A DNA stretch of 64,000 nt from Planctomycetota bacterium (GTDB taxonomy: Bacteria > Planctomycetota > Uabimicrobiia > Uabimicrobiales > Uabimicrobiaceae), in the NCBI GenBank assembly GCA_029260735.1, contig JAJDCR010000153.1, forward strand, positions 29,280 through 93,279, written 5' to 3'. Positions within the stretch are counted from its first letter, which is position 1. Every line of letters starts with the position of its first letter. The position numbers were made by a program, and so were the translations under genes. The notes below the pieces were generated by a model. The model was given only the letters and a program-made list of their open reading frames with translations. It was not told the origin of the DNA and did not search any database. Positions 25,471 through 34,183 of the stretch are shown here, one piece after another.

Positions 25471-28400
25471 ATGGTTGCGGATAAGGATCTACAAAAGAAA
25501 GCTCGAAATTATCCTCAGATTGATGGATACAAAGTTTCACAAGAGATCAAAATAGCGGGTTTAAAGTCGGAGAGAGTTTTTCGAGGAGTCCAATTGTCCT
25601 TGGATCGCGAAGTGATGATTCGTACTCTCAACAAAAGACTAACAGAAAACAAAGATGTCTTGAAAAAATTCGTTCATGAATCATTGGCTATAGCTAAATT
25701 GAAGCACGCTAATATTATTGGAGGGATTGATGCAGGGAATACTCCTAAGGGGATATACTATTTCGTTTTGGAGTACATCAAGGGAGACTCTTTGTTTGAA
25801 AGAATGAAGGCTCAGGGGACTTTAAGTGTCTATCAAAGTTTAGAGATATCTCAGCAAATAGCCTCTGCTTTAGAGTATGTCTATGAAAAGGGTTTTAAAC
25901 AGCGAGATATTCATCCCGAAAATATTATTATTAGTAGTGATAATGTTGCGAAACTAGCGAACTTGCGCTTGAATAAACAGACTAAGTCACTTTGCCAAGA
26001 TAAGCTTTTACAGGCTTACTACATGAGTCCAGAGGTTTTTATAAGTTCTAAAACTGTGGATTTGAGATCTGATATGTACTCTTTGGGAATAGCCTTATTT
26101 CATATGGTAACAGGGGCTTTACCCTTCAAGTACACCACTCTTCCTGAGATAAAAAAAGCACACCTTTCAGAACCTCCTATCCATCCTCAACAACTAAGAA
26201 AAGATATTCCTGATGTTGTTTGCCATATTATTGGAAAATGTTTGGCTAAGAACCCAGAGCAAAGATATCAGACATATAGTAGCTTTATAAAAGATACTTC
26301 TCGCTTTTTAAAGCACCTTGAGATTGAGAAAATTAAGGAAAAGAAGAAAGAGGAAAGGAAAAAGCGTAAGAAAGAAGAGGATATTTTTGACGGTTTTGTC
26401 ACGACCCTCCCTCGATTAGATCCTGTCGAAATAGCTAACTCTACCCTTTCTAAAACCCAAGAAAACTTTCGTTTTGAAACAAAAATGCCCGAGCTTACAA
26501 CTGCTACAAGGCGCAATACTGTTGTTTCTGTTCCTACTCAAAAAACGTACTCTTGGTTTGTTTATTTACTATTAATTCTCTTTGTTTTTCTTTTTGCCGG
26601 AGCAGCCGCAGTGGCTTCTTTTTGGTATTGGAAAAACTATTACCTGTCGTCTCCTGAGAAAAAATCTACTCATAACAACTCGGAGTTTGTTTCTCAAGAA
26701 GAAGAAACGATGAGTTTAGCCAGAAGAGAACTAGAATCTCTAGAGAATCGAGTTTATGATTTTCTGAGCAGAGAGAAAGTTTCTCAACTTCAAGAAGATT
26801 ACAAATCTCTCCTTCAAAGATATAAAAATCATCCCATTCAAAGCAAAATTGCAATCTCTTTTATAAATTTTAAAAACGTATGTCAAGACCATGCAGAGAA
26901 AGAATATCGGGAGAGAAGAGAAACTTTGCAGAGTTATTTAGAAAAATGGAAAAGCAATCAAAATCCTTACTTCTTGAGACAAGGCTGCGATGTTCTTTCT
27001 GACTTTCCAGAAGGTTTATTTTGGACTTCCCAGGCTAAGAGACTGCAAAAAGAAAGAGAAGAGCTCGAAGCAAAGATAATCTCTGCATACAAAAAGGACA
27101 AAAAGAAGGCTTTTCTTTTGAAGAAAAAAGGAGCCTACCGAGAAGCCCTCCATCTTTTGGATAATGTTTTGTCTTACATTTTAGAAACGGAAAAAGAAGA
27201 AGTTCAAAATTTCTACAATGAAGTAGATGGAATGTATAAAAAAGTTAGACAGCAGGCTAAAGATAAGTATGGCGAGGCTTTTCGAGAAGAGATGGATCAA
27301 GCTCTTTGGGATAAAGACACTCCTCGATTAACGGCAACCATAAAAAAGTATGAAGAGTATGGTGACTTCCGTGATTTTGTGGAAAGAGAAAAGAGTCGCT
27401 TAAGAGTGTTAGATAGCTTAGAGCATTTTTTGTATCCAAAAAATGTTCTAAACTATCTAGCAGATAAGGAATTGACTTCCGAAGATCTATCTAGATGGAG
27501 CCAGGGAAATTCTCCTCATCGTGACTGGACTCTTTGTGTTTACCACATACGTGAAGGTAAATGGAAGGAAGCTAAAAAATATCTTCCTTTTTTAGACGAG
27601 GAAGATTCTTTTCACTACGAAAAGATAGTGCAAAAAAATCTAGATTCGAGAGATATCCAGCTTTCTTGGGGTCAGGTAAAAAAATTGTTGTCAGAAGGCA
27701 AGTTAAAACTAGCTTGGGAAATGTTCATCGGAATGGAGAAGCGTTTTTCTACAGAAGAGTTGGAAGAAAAACTTTCTGATTACTTTCCTTTGCGCAAAAA
27801 AGTACAAAGAAACTATCTGCATCACTATGCTGTTTTTTTATACTTTAATCATCCTTTTAGTTATTTCGAGAGTAAGAGCGGAGATTTTCGGATATCTTAC
27901 AAAAATTTTTCTGAAAACAGTTTGGGAGATTTTTGGGGAACTACTACTACTTATTTAGAAGAAGAGTGGTCTGAAAAAGGAATCATTGCAGCTCCTCCGA
28001 AAAAGAAGGTTTTTGAAGTGTACTGGAAAGGTGTTGTTAATGGAGACATTATCTTTTCTGCTTTTTTGGAACCGGAAGAAAAGATTGTCAACCAGGGGAT
28101 TTCAATTTATAAGCAAGGAAATAGTTTAGATCAACTGGAGAAGTACTTAGTTCTATTGGGCTTTCACCCTAAAGCCTTGATTGCTACAGAAATTTATGAG
28201 AAAACAAGTGATCCTGCCCATTTTTTAAAACGTATATCTCGTGGCTCGGTACCAGATCATCAGGTAGCCTTGGTTCATCTAGAAGGAAAAGCTCCTAATC
28301 TACCTTTTAGAGAAAACGAATTAGGGAAAAAGCAAGCGGAGATGAACTTAGGGCAAGATAAAAAATATTTACTTAAGTTATCTGCTCGAAAAAGAACAGT

Positions 28401-28629
28401 TTTTGTTTCTATATCTTCTGAAAAAAAGAAAGTAGAACTCTCTTTAAACCAAGCCAAATATACTAGCGGCTTTGTCGGTTTCTATAGTAACACTAGAGTT
28501 CGGTTTTCTCAAGTTACCATAGAAGGAAGGCTCGACTCTTTGTGGTTAAAACAAGTGAAAAAAATCGTTGAAGAAAACCCGGAAGTATACTTGAAAAAGA
28601 AATTAAAATTGCCAAAGGGAATAGATTAA
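25471..28629 (+). CDS. Membrane pseudokinase of the Ser/Thr kinase family
   Basis: This 1052-residue protein has a Hanks-kinase fold at residues about 18-280. The ATP lysine is Arg51 (EVMIRTL), the Gly-rich loop is absent, HRD reads QRD (144-146) with His148 in place of the catalytic-loop Lys, and DFG reads NLR (164-166). Glu70 and the MSPE motif remain. Loss of lysine, glycine loop and metal-binding Asp argues for a pseudokinase. A Lys/Glu-rich segment (about 285-307), a transmembrane segment (about 355-383), a helical region and a C-terminal concanavalin/LamG-like domain (VGFYSNTRVRFSQVTIEG near 1010-1027) follow. It overlaps kdsC, so the two are translated together. Confidence 0.88.
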   Translation: MVADKDLQKKARNYPQIDGYKVSQEIKIAGLKSERVFRGVQLSLDREVMIRTLNKRLTENKDVLKKFVHESLAIAKLKHANIIGGIDAGNTPKGIYYFVLEYIKGDSLFERMKAQGTLSVYQSLEISQQIASALEYVYEKGFKQRDIHPENIIISSDNVAKLANLRLNKQTKSLCQDKLLQAYYMSPEVFISSKTVDLRSDMYSLGIALFHMVTGALPFKYTTLPEIKKAHLSEPPIHPQQLRKDIPDVVCHIIGKCLAKNPEQRYQTYSSFIKDTSRFLKHLEIEKIKEKKKEERKKRKKEEDIFDGFVTTLPRLDPVEIANSTLSKTQENFRFETKMPELTTATRRNTVVSVPTQKTYSWFVYLLLILFVFLFAGAAAVASFWYWKNYYLSSPEKKSTHNNSEFVSQEEETMSLARRELESLENRVYDFLSREKVSQLQEDYKSLLQRYKNHPIQSKIAISFINFKNVCQDHAEKEYRERRETLQSYLEKWKSNQNPYFLRQGCDVLSDFPEGLFWTSQAKRLQKEREELEAKIISAYKKDKKKAFLLKKKGAYREALHLLDNVLSYILETEKEEVQNFYNEVDGMYKKVRQQAKDKYGEAFREEMDQALWDKDTPRLTATIKKYEEYGDFRDFVEREKSRLRVLDSLEHFLYPKNVLNYLADKELTSEDLSRWSQGNSPHRDWTLCVYHIREGKWKEAKKYLPFLDEEDSFHYEKIVQKNLDSRDIQLSWGQVKKLLSEGKLKLAWEMFIGMEKRFSTEELEEKLSDYFPLRKKVQRNYLHHYAVFLYFNHPFSYFESKSGDFRISYKNFSENSLGDFWGTTTTYLEEEWSEKGIIAAPPKKKVFEVYWKGVVNGDIIFSAFLEPEEKIVNQGISIYKQGNSLDQLEKYLVLLGFHPKALIATEIYEKTSDPAHFLKRISRGSVPDHQVALVHLEGKAPNLPFRENELGKKQAEMNLGQDKKYLLKLSARKRTVFVSISSEKKKVELSLNQAKYTSGFVGFYSNTRVRFSQVTIEGRLDSLWLKQVKKIVEENPEVYLKKKLKLPKGID

Positions 28630-29117
28630 TGATTGATCTGATTACTTTAATTTTACTCGATGTAGATGGAGTGCTCACCGATGGGAGTGTTATTTTAGAT
28701 AAGGATGGAGAGGAGATAAAAAACTTTTCTGTGCGAGATGGACTTGCTATAAAAATGCTCATGGAGAATGAAATTCGGGTGGGGATTATTACAGGCCGGA
28801 AGTCTGCTGCTCTCTCTCATCGCCTGACAGATTTGAATGTTGAAATTGTCTACCAAGGTGTTAAAGATAAAATTAATGTATATGAAAAAATTCTCAAAGA
28901 ATACGAGTTAGAAGATTATCAGGTATGCTATATGGGAGACGATTTACCGGATATTCCAGTTTTAAAGAAGGTTGGTTTGGCCGCCTGTCCTAAGGATGCT
29001 GTTGAGGAAGTAAAGGTATTAGCCCATTTTTGTTCTCAAAAGCGAGGAGGAAGAGGGTGTGTTCGAGATTTGGCAGAGTTTATTTTAAAAAGCCAAGGTA
29101 AATGGCCTAAATTTTAA
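28629..29117 (+). CDS. kdsC: KdsC, 3-deoxy-D-manno-octulosonate 8-phosphate phosphatase
   Basis: This 162-residue HAD-superfamily phosphatase removes the phosphate from KDO-8-P in lipopolysaccharide core synthesis. Motif I is LLDVDGVLTDG with D11 and D13, motif II is the GIITGR strand, and motif IV is YMGDDLPDIPVL. The short cap-less length and the terminal GGRGCVRDLAEFIL segment are typical of KdsC. Its ATG overlaps the stop codon of the pseudokinase (TAATG), so translation is coupled. The other kds genes are not in this window. A strong hairpin follows. Confidence 0.93.
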   Translation: MIDLITLILLDVDGVLTDGSVILDKDGEEIKNFSVRDGLAIKMLMENEIRVGIITGRKSAALSHRLTDLNVEIVYQGVKDKINVYEKILKEYELEDYQVCYMGDDLPDIPVLKKVGLAACPKDAVEEVKVLAHFCSQKRGGRGCVRDLAEFILKSQGKWPKF

Positions 29118-29125
29118 GAGTAGAG

Positions 29126-29152
29126 AGCAAGCTCAGAGTGGCTGAGCTTGCT
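29126..29152. terminator. Shared terminator of kdsC and PEP-CTERM gene
   Basis: Eleven-base perfect arms (agcaagctcag / ctgagcttgct) surround a five-base loop in the 44-base gap between the two convergent genes. Confidence 0.8.
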
Positions 29153-29161
29153 TCGAAGAGT

Positions 29162-29905
29162 TTATTTTCGTTTACGCAAAGCTAAGAAGCCTGCGGCAAG
29201 TCCAAAAAGAAGAATAGAACTAGGCTCTGGAACAGAACCAATTTCGATATCAATATTTTCGAACAAAGCGGGCTGACTGGATGTATACAAGCCAAGACGT
29301 CCATTTAGGAAAGTCGAATCATTAAAGTTTATATTGACTAAATTTCCTCCGCCTACTTCATCTAATGTAAAAGACACATTATTTCCTTGTCTTTGAACAA
29401 CAAAATCATAAGACACATTGCGCTCATATTGACGAGCTCCATTAGGACCAGGGTCTTGGAAATGAAAGGTATTGTTGCTAGCAACTTCTTTAAGTAAACG
29501 AATTCCGTGAACACCTCCAGGAATTGCTGAAACATTACTGACACCATTGGTTCCTAATCCATCACCAAACCCGCTGTTGTTGTCAAACGAATCCCAAGCA
29601 AAGCGATAGTTGTTGGCACTATCCTGAAAGCCAAAAGTGAACCCCATAATATCATCATCAGCACTTGTTGTTCGCATTCTCCCTGAAAAAGTAAAATCTC
29701 CATTGACGACAAAGTCGCTTAAGAGAAGTCCGCTATCAGGAGAAATTAAAGTGCCATTTGATTGTCCCCAAGCTCCTGTATTACTGTCAGAATGAGGGTT
29801 GTTTTCTTGGGTCCATTCATTCAATAGTTGAGTGGCAGAAAAAGGAACAGCATTTACTGTTGCTATAGCTACCCCCATTATAAGAAGTAAAATTATTTTG
29901 TGCAT
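29162..29905 (-). CDS. PEP-CTERM secreted protein with lectin/thrombospondin-C-like fold
   Basis: This exported protein of 247 residues has an N-terminal signal peptide (LLLIMGVAIATVNA). The body is a beta-jellyroll resembling the thrombospondin C-terminal or LamG class, with a clear acidic patch (TTSADDDIMGFTFGFQDS). The C-terminus has the sorting signal VPEPSS (225-230), a hydrophobic helix and a basic RKRK end. In this class an exosortase recognises the signal and the protein goes to the surface or matrix; no exosortase is in the window. GGAG precedes the ATG. It stands alone. Confidence 0.9.
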   Translation of the reverse strand: MHKIILLLIMGVAIATVNAVPFSATQLLNEWTQENNPHSDSNTGAWGQSNGTLISPDSGLLLSDFVVNGDFTFSGRMRTTSADDDIMGFTFGFQDSANNYRFAWDSFDNNSGFGDGLGTNGVSNVSAIPGGVHGIRLLKEVASNNTFHFQDPGPNGARQYERNVSYDFVVQRQGNNVSFTLDEVGGGNLVNINFNDSTFLNGRLGLYTSSQPALFENIDIEIGSVPEPSSILLFGLAAGFLALRKRK

Positions 29906-30246
29906 TGTTTGTTCTCCTGAAAGTTAGAGTTTCTCTCGTTCTCAAAAACTGCTGAAAAAATATGTATTTTTCGTTTATTAAAAATGAAATCTATTAAAAT
30001 AATAAAGCAATAAGTTCAAAGTGTCAACTTGGAAAAGAAATTTTTCGAAAGAAATTAAAAACTTTTTTGGTTTTCCAAACAAAATACAAAAACATACGTT
30101 ATAATAGTAAAGAGAAGAATGAAACCTAATCATAAACAATATTTTTTTCTGATTTGAGTAGTTTTTTCTTTGTTTGTTTGATTTCTTCCTCTTGATTTTC
30201 GGCTTTTATATACAATTTTCCGATGGTCTTTGCTGAGGAGATGGAA
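29906..30246. other. AT-rich intergenic region
   Basis: I see no gene in this 340-base stretch. A perfect TATAAT (30100-30105, plus strand) occurs without a clear -35 partner at the right distance; it could serve the small gene that starts at 30247. Confidence 0.4.
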
Positions 30247-30450
30247 ATGAAAAACGATAAAAGATTTATTGATTCTAGAGGTAAAACTTACCCTCAAAAA
30301 CTATGGAGAGAAATGGAAGCTCCTGAAGATTGTCTCCCCGACTCTGATTTAAATGGGATTGCCAGTGACTTTAGTCTTTGGGCAATGGGTAGCAATTCTA
30401 AAGACAAAAAACTCTCCATCCTAGCCTTCCTATTATGTGTTTTCAAGTAA
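30247..30450 (+). CDS. Possible small protein, unknown
   Basis: A 67-residue reading frame starts at the ATG placed six bases after GAGGAG, a good ribosome site. It ends at a stop inside a perfect hairpin (30435-30456) that may terminate it. The sequence is hydrophilic (DKRFIDSRGKTYPQKLWREM) with a hydrophobic last ten residues. I do not recognise a family; the ribosome site and the following hairpins are the only support. Confidence 0.4.
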   Translation: MKNDKRFIDSRGKTYPQKLWREMEAPEDCLPDSDLNGIASDFSLWAMGSNSKDKKLSILAFLLCVFK

Positions 30451-30472
30451 ACACATTACCCCAAATAAGGGG
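30435..30472 (+). terminator. Two adjacent hairpins after the small gene
   Basis: The first has eight-base arms atgtgttt/aaacacat; the second has cccc/gggg arms (30459-30462, 30469-30472) followed by agattttgtaactttttt. The second with its T-rich tail could terminate the small gene. Confidence 0.5.
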
Positions 30473-30703
30473 AGATTTTGTAACTTTTTTGGCATTTTTT
30501 CAGGATGATGATTGTTTTGATTGTACTGTCATCATTAAAACAAGCTAAATGATATTCATCAGAATTTTGTTTACTTGCTTATTTTTTTTTGTATTATTAA
30601 TATAAGAAAATATTTCTGATAAAACATTGCCAAAAATTATGTGAGACATTTGTCTCCAAAACTCTAATACAAATCTCCCCTTAACCTTATTACTCAAAAT
30701 ATT
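30459..30703. ncRNA. Structured intergenic region, candidate RNA element
   Basis: Nested inverted repeats span this region: outer arms taaggggagatt (30466-30477) and aatctcccctta (30672-30683), inner arms tttttggca (about 30486) and tgccaaaaa (about 30627), and a local hairpin gagac/gtctc just before the right outer arm. No protein frame fits. It ends 20 bases before the next lipoprotein gene, so it could be a 5-prime leader element or a mobile-element remnant. Confidence 0.35.
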
Positions 30704-31591
30704 ATGAAGAAGATATACTCTCTTTTTGCCTTTCTCTCCTTCTTTTTCTTACCTTGTTGCACCACCCCTGAAAAATTTATTCCCCCCACAAAAGTTCCTG
30801 ATGCAACAATAATAGCTAAAAATAAAATACCGGTTGCTTTGGTCTTTGATGAAAGTCAAATGGGAAAAGACACCCCAGGACGAAAATTGATGATTGATAT
30901 CATGAAAAGCCACCTCCAGCAAGATCTTCAAGTTGTTGATGACAGGAAAAAAGCGCAGGTACTTATTCATGTATGGCTTAGTTCAGAGTTGGTTTGGGAG
31001 CCTATCACAAAGATACCATATTGGTATTCGACAATGGGGTCAAAAGCAGTTTCTCAGAAAAATAAAATCGTTTATTGGGACTTTATTTTACGTAGTGGGG
31101 AAAGATCTAGCCAAGAAATCGTAAAACCTGTTTCTGCTATTAGCATTGGAAATATACAAGCTCGTAAACTTTCTATTGAACGTTTGTCAACAGCTGTAGC
31201 GAATGAAATTAGAAAAAAGACCTACGTTAAGCCCCGAAAATATTTTGTTCAGTTTATTGATTTTGATGAAGGTGGGAGAGAAAAAATGGAGAGTGTGTTA
31301 TCTGCTCTCAAAGCAAATAATACCATCTCTATTCTGGACCAAAAATATGGGGGAGATCGATTCTTTGAGTATGAAGTTGAATGGTTAAAAGAACATTCTT
31401 CGGAGAAAATTGTCAGTGTCATTTTGGGAGCAGGGGCTGAACAAAAACTAGTTATTTCTCCTCTATCAACCTCGGCGAATACTCTTATTTTTAGACTAGA
31501 TAAAGACAAAGACAAAAAAGAAGAAGTAGAGCCGGAAGACTCTACAGAAGACTCTACAGAAGAAAAGAAGAAAGAGACTCGCAAGGTCTAA
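30704..31591 (+). CDS. Lipoprotein of unknown function
   Basis: This 295-residue protein has a lipoprotein signal with Cys in LPCC (about residues 17-20), so it is membrane-anchored on the outside. Two similar alpha/beta segments follow (about 35-180 and 185-260), including MIDIMKSHLQQDLQVVDDRKKAQVLIHVWL, a pattern seen in periplasmic proteins that resemble LPS-assembly or CsgG-like domains; this is by eye only. The C-terminal tail is very acidic and carries a 12-base duplication. No strong Shine-Dalgarno site is seen. The MTHFR gene follows 55 bases later. Confidence 0.65.
   Translation: MKKIYSLFAFLSFFFLPCCTTPEKFIPPTKVPDATIIAKNKIPVALVFDESQMGKDTPGRKLMIDIMKSHLQQDLQVVDDRKKAQVLIHVWLSSELVWEPITKIPYWYSTMGSKAVSQKNKIVYWDFILRSGERSSQEIVKPVSAISIGNIQARKLSIERLSTAVANEIRKKTYVKPRKYFVQFIDFDEGGREKMESVLSALKANNTISILDQKYGGDRFFEYEVEWLKEHSSEKIVSVILGAGAEQKLVISPLSTSANTLIFRLDKDKDKKEEVEPEDSTEDSTEEKKKETRKV
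31535..31562. repeat. 12-bp tandem duplication in lipoprotein tail
   Basis: The unit gaagactctaca occurs twice in tandem plus a partial third and encodes EDSTEDSTE in the acidic tail. Confidence 0.85.
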
Positions 31592-31646
31592 CATCTAAAA
31601 TGTTTTTATCTTGTGGCATAGTCTTCCTGCTATTTGGAGCTATATA

Positions 31647-33437
31647 ATGAAGATCATCGATAAAATTAACCACGCTATTCAGAGTAAAAAGACTTTTTTT
31701 TCTTTTGAGTATTTCACACCCAAAACCAAAGAAGGGGTGCTCAATTTATACAATCGCGTTGAGAGAATGGCGGCCTTAGAGCCTGCTTTTGTTGATGTGA
31801 CTTGGGGGGCAGGAGGAAAGACAAGTAAGCTTTCTGTTGAAATTAGTGGTGCTGTTCAAAAATATTATGGTTTAGAAGTAATGATGCACTTAACTTGTAC
31901 TAATATGTCCAAGGCAAAGTTATCAGAAACATTGGAAAAAGTGAAAGATACGGGCATTACAAATATTTTAGCTTTGCGTGGAGATCCTCCTATCGGGGCT
32001 AAGAATTGGGAAAAATGTGATGGGGGGTTTTCCTACGCTTCTGACCTAGTTAAGTTTATTCGAGATGAATATGGGGATTATTTTGGGATTGGGGTAGCAG
32101 GCTATCCAGAGGGACATCTTGAATCTCAAGATAAGGCCACAGATATTAAGTATTTGAAAGAAAAAGTTGATGTAGGAGCAGACTTTATTATTACTCAACT
32201 TTTTTTCGATGTAAATGAATACATTTCTTTTTTCCAAAGATGCCGAGAAGCTGATATTCAGTGCCCAATAATTCCTGGTTTAATGCCTATTCAAACGTAT
32301 AGCGGTTTTAAAAGAATGACAGGGTTTTGTCAAACAAAAGTTCCCCAGGAAATTATAGATACACTTGAGCCGATTCAAAGTGATGATGCAGCCATAAAAG
32401 AATATGGAGTTCAACTTTGCTTGGAAATGAGCCAAAAATTGTTAGACAATGGAGCCCCAGGAGTTCATTTCTATACCTTAAATTTAGAAAAATCAACCAC
32501 TCGAATTATCGAAGAACTTAGACTAGTCTCCGCGTCACAGTCTCGTCGAGCTTTACCTTGGCGCCCTTCTACCCTTCCTAGCCGATCTCAAGAAGATGTT
32601 CGGCCGATTTTTTGGAGTAATCGACCCAAGAGTTACATTGCCAGAACTATGGATTGGGATGATTTTCCCAATGGACGCTGGGGTGACTCTCATAGTCCAG
32701 CTTTTGGTGATTTAAAAGATTATTACGTGGTTCATCATGGATTGGAAGCCCGGGCCAAAAAAGAAAATCGCCAAGAAATGTGGGGAGAAAACCCTAGCTC
32801 TGTCGATGATATCGCAGCGGCCTTTGTTCGTTTTTGTGAGGGGAAAATTGTTCGTTTGCCGTGGTGTGAAACTCCTATTCAAAAAGAAACTCTCTCCATT
32901 ATGGAAGAGCTTATAGATATCAATCGGCGGGGTTTTTTGACTATTAATAGTCAGCCTCAAGTCAATGCAGTCCCTTCCTCTGATCCAAAAGTGGGCTGGG
33001 GTATGCCAGGTGGTTACATTTACCAGAAGGCCTACATCGAATTTTTTGTTTCGGAAGAAAATTTACGTCATTTACTGGGCTGTATAGATCAGTTTTCTTC
33101 TTTGACTTACCACGCGGTAAATGTCGAAGGAAAAACCTACTCAAATGGAGGAGATAGGTATGTAAATGCTGTGACTTGGGGAGTTTTCCCAGGGAGGGAA
33201 ATTTCTCAGCCAACAGTGGTTGATTCTCACAGCTTTATGACTTGGAAAGATGAAGCTTTTCAACTTTGGTTAGATGAGTGGGCTAGTTTATACCAAGAAG
33301 ATTCTCTTTCTCATAAATTAATTAGTGAAATTTATGAAGGCTATTATTTAATGAGTTTGGTTGAAAATGACTACATTAATGGAAATATCTTTGAAATATT
33401 TGAGAAATTAGCCATTCCACAAAAAATGAGTAGTTGA
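31647..33437 (+). CDS. metF: Full-length, eukaryote-type methylenetetrahydrofolate reductase
   Basis: This enzyme reduces 5,10-methylenetetrahydrofolate to 5-methyltetrahydrofolate for methionine synthesis. The first 290 residues are the FAD TIM-barrel shared with MetF (FFSFEYFTPK, VDVTWGAGG, NILALRGDPP). Unlike ordinary bacterial MetF of about 300 residues, a further 300 residues match the regulatory domain of eukaryotic MTHFR, with RPIFWSNRPKSYIARTMDWD, FPNGRWGDSHSPAFGDLKDYY and VGWGMPGGYIYQKAYIEFF. In animals and yeast that domain binds S-adenosylmethionine. The ATG at 31647 follows GGAG; an upstream in-frame start at 31611 lacks support. The GNAT gene follows four bases later. Confidence 0.93.
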   Translation: MKIIDKINHAIQSKKTFFSFEYFTPKTKEGVLNLYNRVERMAALEPAFVDVTWGAGGKTSKLSVEISGAVQKYYGLEVMMHLTCTNMSKAKLSETLEKVKDTGITNILALRGDPPIGAKNWEKCDGGFSYASDLVKFIRDEYGDYFGIGVAGYPEGHLESQDKATDIKYLKEKVDVGADFIITQLFFDVNEYISFFQRCREADIQCPIIPGLMPIQTYSGFKRMTGFCQTKVPQEIIDTLEPIQSDDAAIKEYGVQLCLEMSQKLLDNGAPGVHFYTLNLEKSTTRIIEELRLVSASQSRRALPWRPSTLPSRSQEDVRPIFWSNRPKSYIARTMDWDDFPNGRWGDSHSPAFGDLKDYYVVHHGLEARAKKENRQEMWGENPSSVDDIAAAFVRFCEGKIVRLPWCETPIQKETLSIMEELIDINRRGFLTINSQPQVNAVPSSDPKVGWGMPGGYIYQKAYIEFFVSEENLRHLLGCIDQFSSLTYHAVNVEGKTYSNGGDRYVNAVTWGVFPGREISQPTVVDSHSFMTWKDEAFQLWLDEWASLYQEDSLSHKLISEIYEGYYLMSLVENDYINGNIFEIFEKLAIPQKMSS

Positions 33438-33441
33438 GGTT

Positions 33442-33921
33442 ATGAAAATGATAGAAACTAACTATTCCCGCAATCTACTAAAAACAAAAACACAAGAGGA
33501 CGATATCTCCTTTGAGGTTGTCGAGACTCTTTCAGAAGAACAAGTAGAAGATTTGTACTTGATGTACCAAGAAGAATGGTGGACAAAAGGACGAAAACGC
33601 AACGATATTAAACGAATGTTAGAATTTAGCAATGTTTTTGTCGCCTTTTGTCACCCTGAAACTCATCAACTCATTGCTTTTGCTCGCGTTTTAAGCGACT
33701 ATGTTTACAAAGCACTAGTCCTAGACGTGATTGTTCGGGAACCCTATCGTCGGAAAAGTTTAGGGCTTTCCTTGATGAAAAGAATCTTCCATCATCCTAA
33801 GCTCAAAGAAGTTGAACATTTTGAGCTATATTGCCTGCCTAAACATATACCATTTTATAAAAAACTAGGTTTTAGTGAAGACTTAGGGGAAATATGTTTT
33901 CTCCGGAAAGAAGCCGACTGA
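33442..33921 (+). CDS. GNAT-family acetyltransferase
   Basis: This 159-residue protein has the GNAT acyl-CoA site: a strand ALVLDVIVREPYRRKSLGLSLM holding the R/QxxGxG-type turn, then HFELYCLPKHIPFYKKLGF near the C-terminus. The substrate is unknown. It starts four bases after the MTHFR stop, so it is co-transcribed with it; the ATG at 33448 is an alternative start better spaced from GAGG. A terminator follows. Confidence 0.85.
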   Translation: MKMIETNYSRNLLKTKTQEDDISFEVVETLSEEQVEDLYLMYQEEWWTKGRKRNDIKRMLEFSNVFVAFCHPETHQLIAFARVLSDYVYKALVLDVIVREPYRRKSLGLSLMKRIFHHPKLKEVEHFELYCLPKHIPFYKKLGFSEDLGEICFLRKEAD

Positions 33922-33948
33922 AACCTTGAAATAAGAATCAAGTTTTTG

Positions 33949-33975
33949 AAAACTATCCTCGAAGGGGATAGTTTT
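33949..33975 (+). terminator. Terminator of the MTHFR-GNAT unit
   Basis: Perfect ten-base arms (aaaactatcc / ggatagtttt) with a seven-base loop and a short T-run, about 28 bases past the GNAT stop. Confidence 0.8.
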
Positions 33976-33984
33976 TCTCGAAGG

Positions 33985-34140
33985 TCACATCCCAATACCT
34001 AAATCCTTATTTCAACACAGGGGATGTGATTGGCTCTTGATATTTTTGATATTTTTGATATTTTTCTCAAGAACATAGCCCCAGAGCGGCAGGAGCCAAA
34101 GCCCTCCCTGGAAAAACAGTGCTTAGAATGGTTTTAGATA
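33985..34140. repeat. Dispersed GC-rich repeat, copy A
   Basis: This copy contains paired arms tcacatccc/gggatgtga (33985-33993, 34021-34029), the segment aggggatgtgattggctc, three 9-bp tandem units gatattttt (34039-34065), the core cggcaggagcc (34087-34097), ccctcc and a gtgctta...ggttttagat end. The same ordered pieces occur near 57.4 and 63.9 kb. It lies between convergent genes. Confidence 0.7.
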
Positions 34141-34183
34141 AACCACGTACTCCCCCTTTTCGCCTTCCTCTCACAACTACAAC

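Noticed and set aside
34039..34065. Three 9-bp units as a possible iteron origin
   Set aside because: The units are pure AT slippage inside a dispersed repeat copy; no replication gene or DnaA boxes are near.
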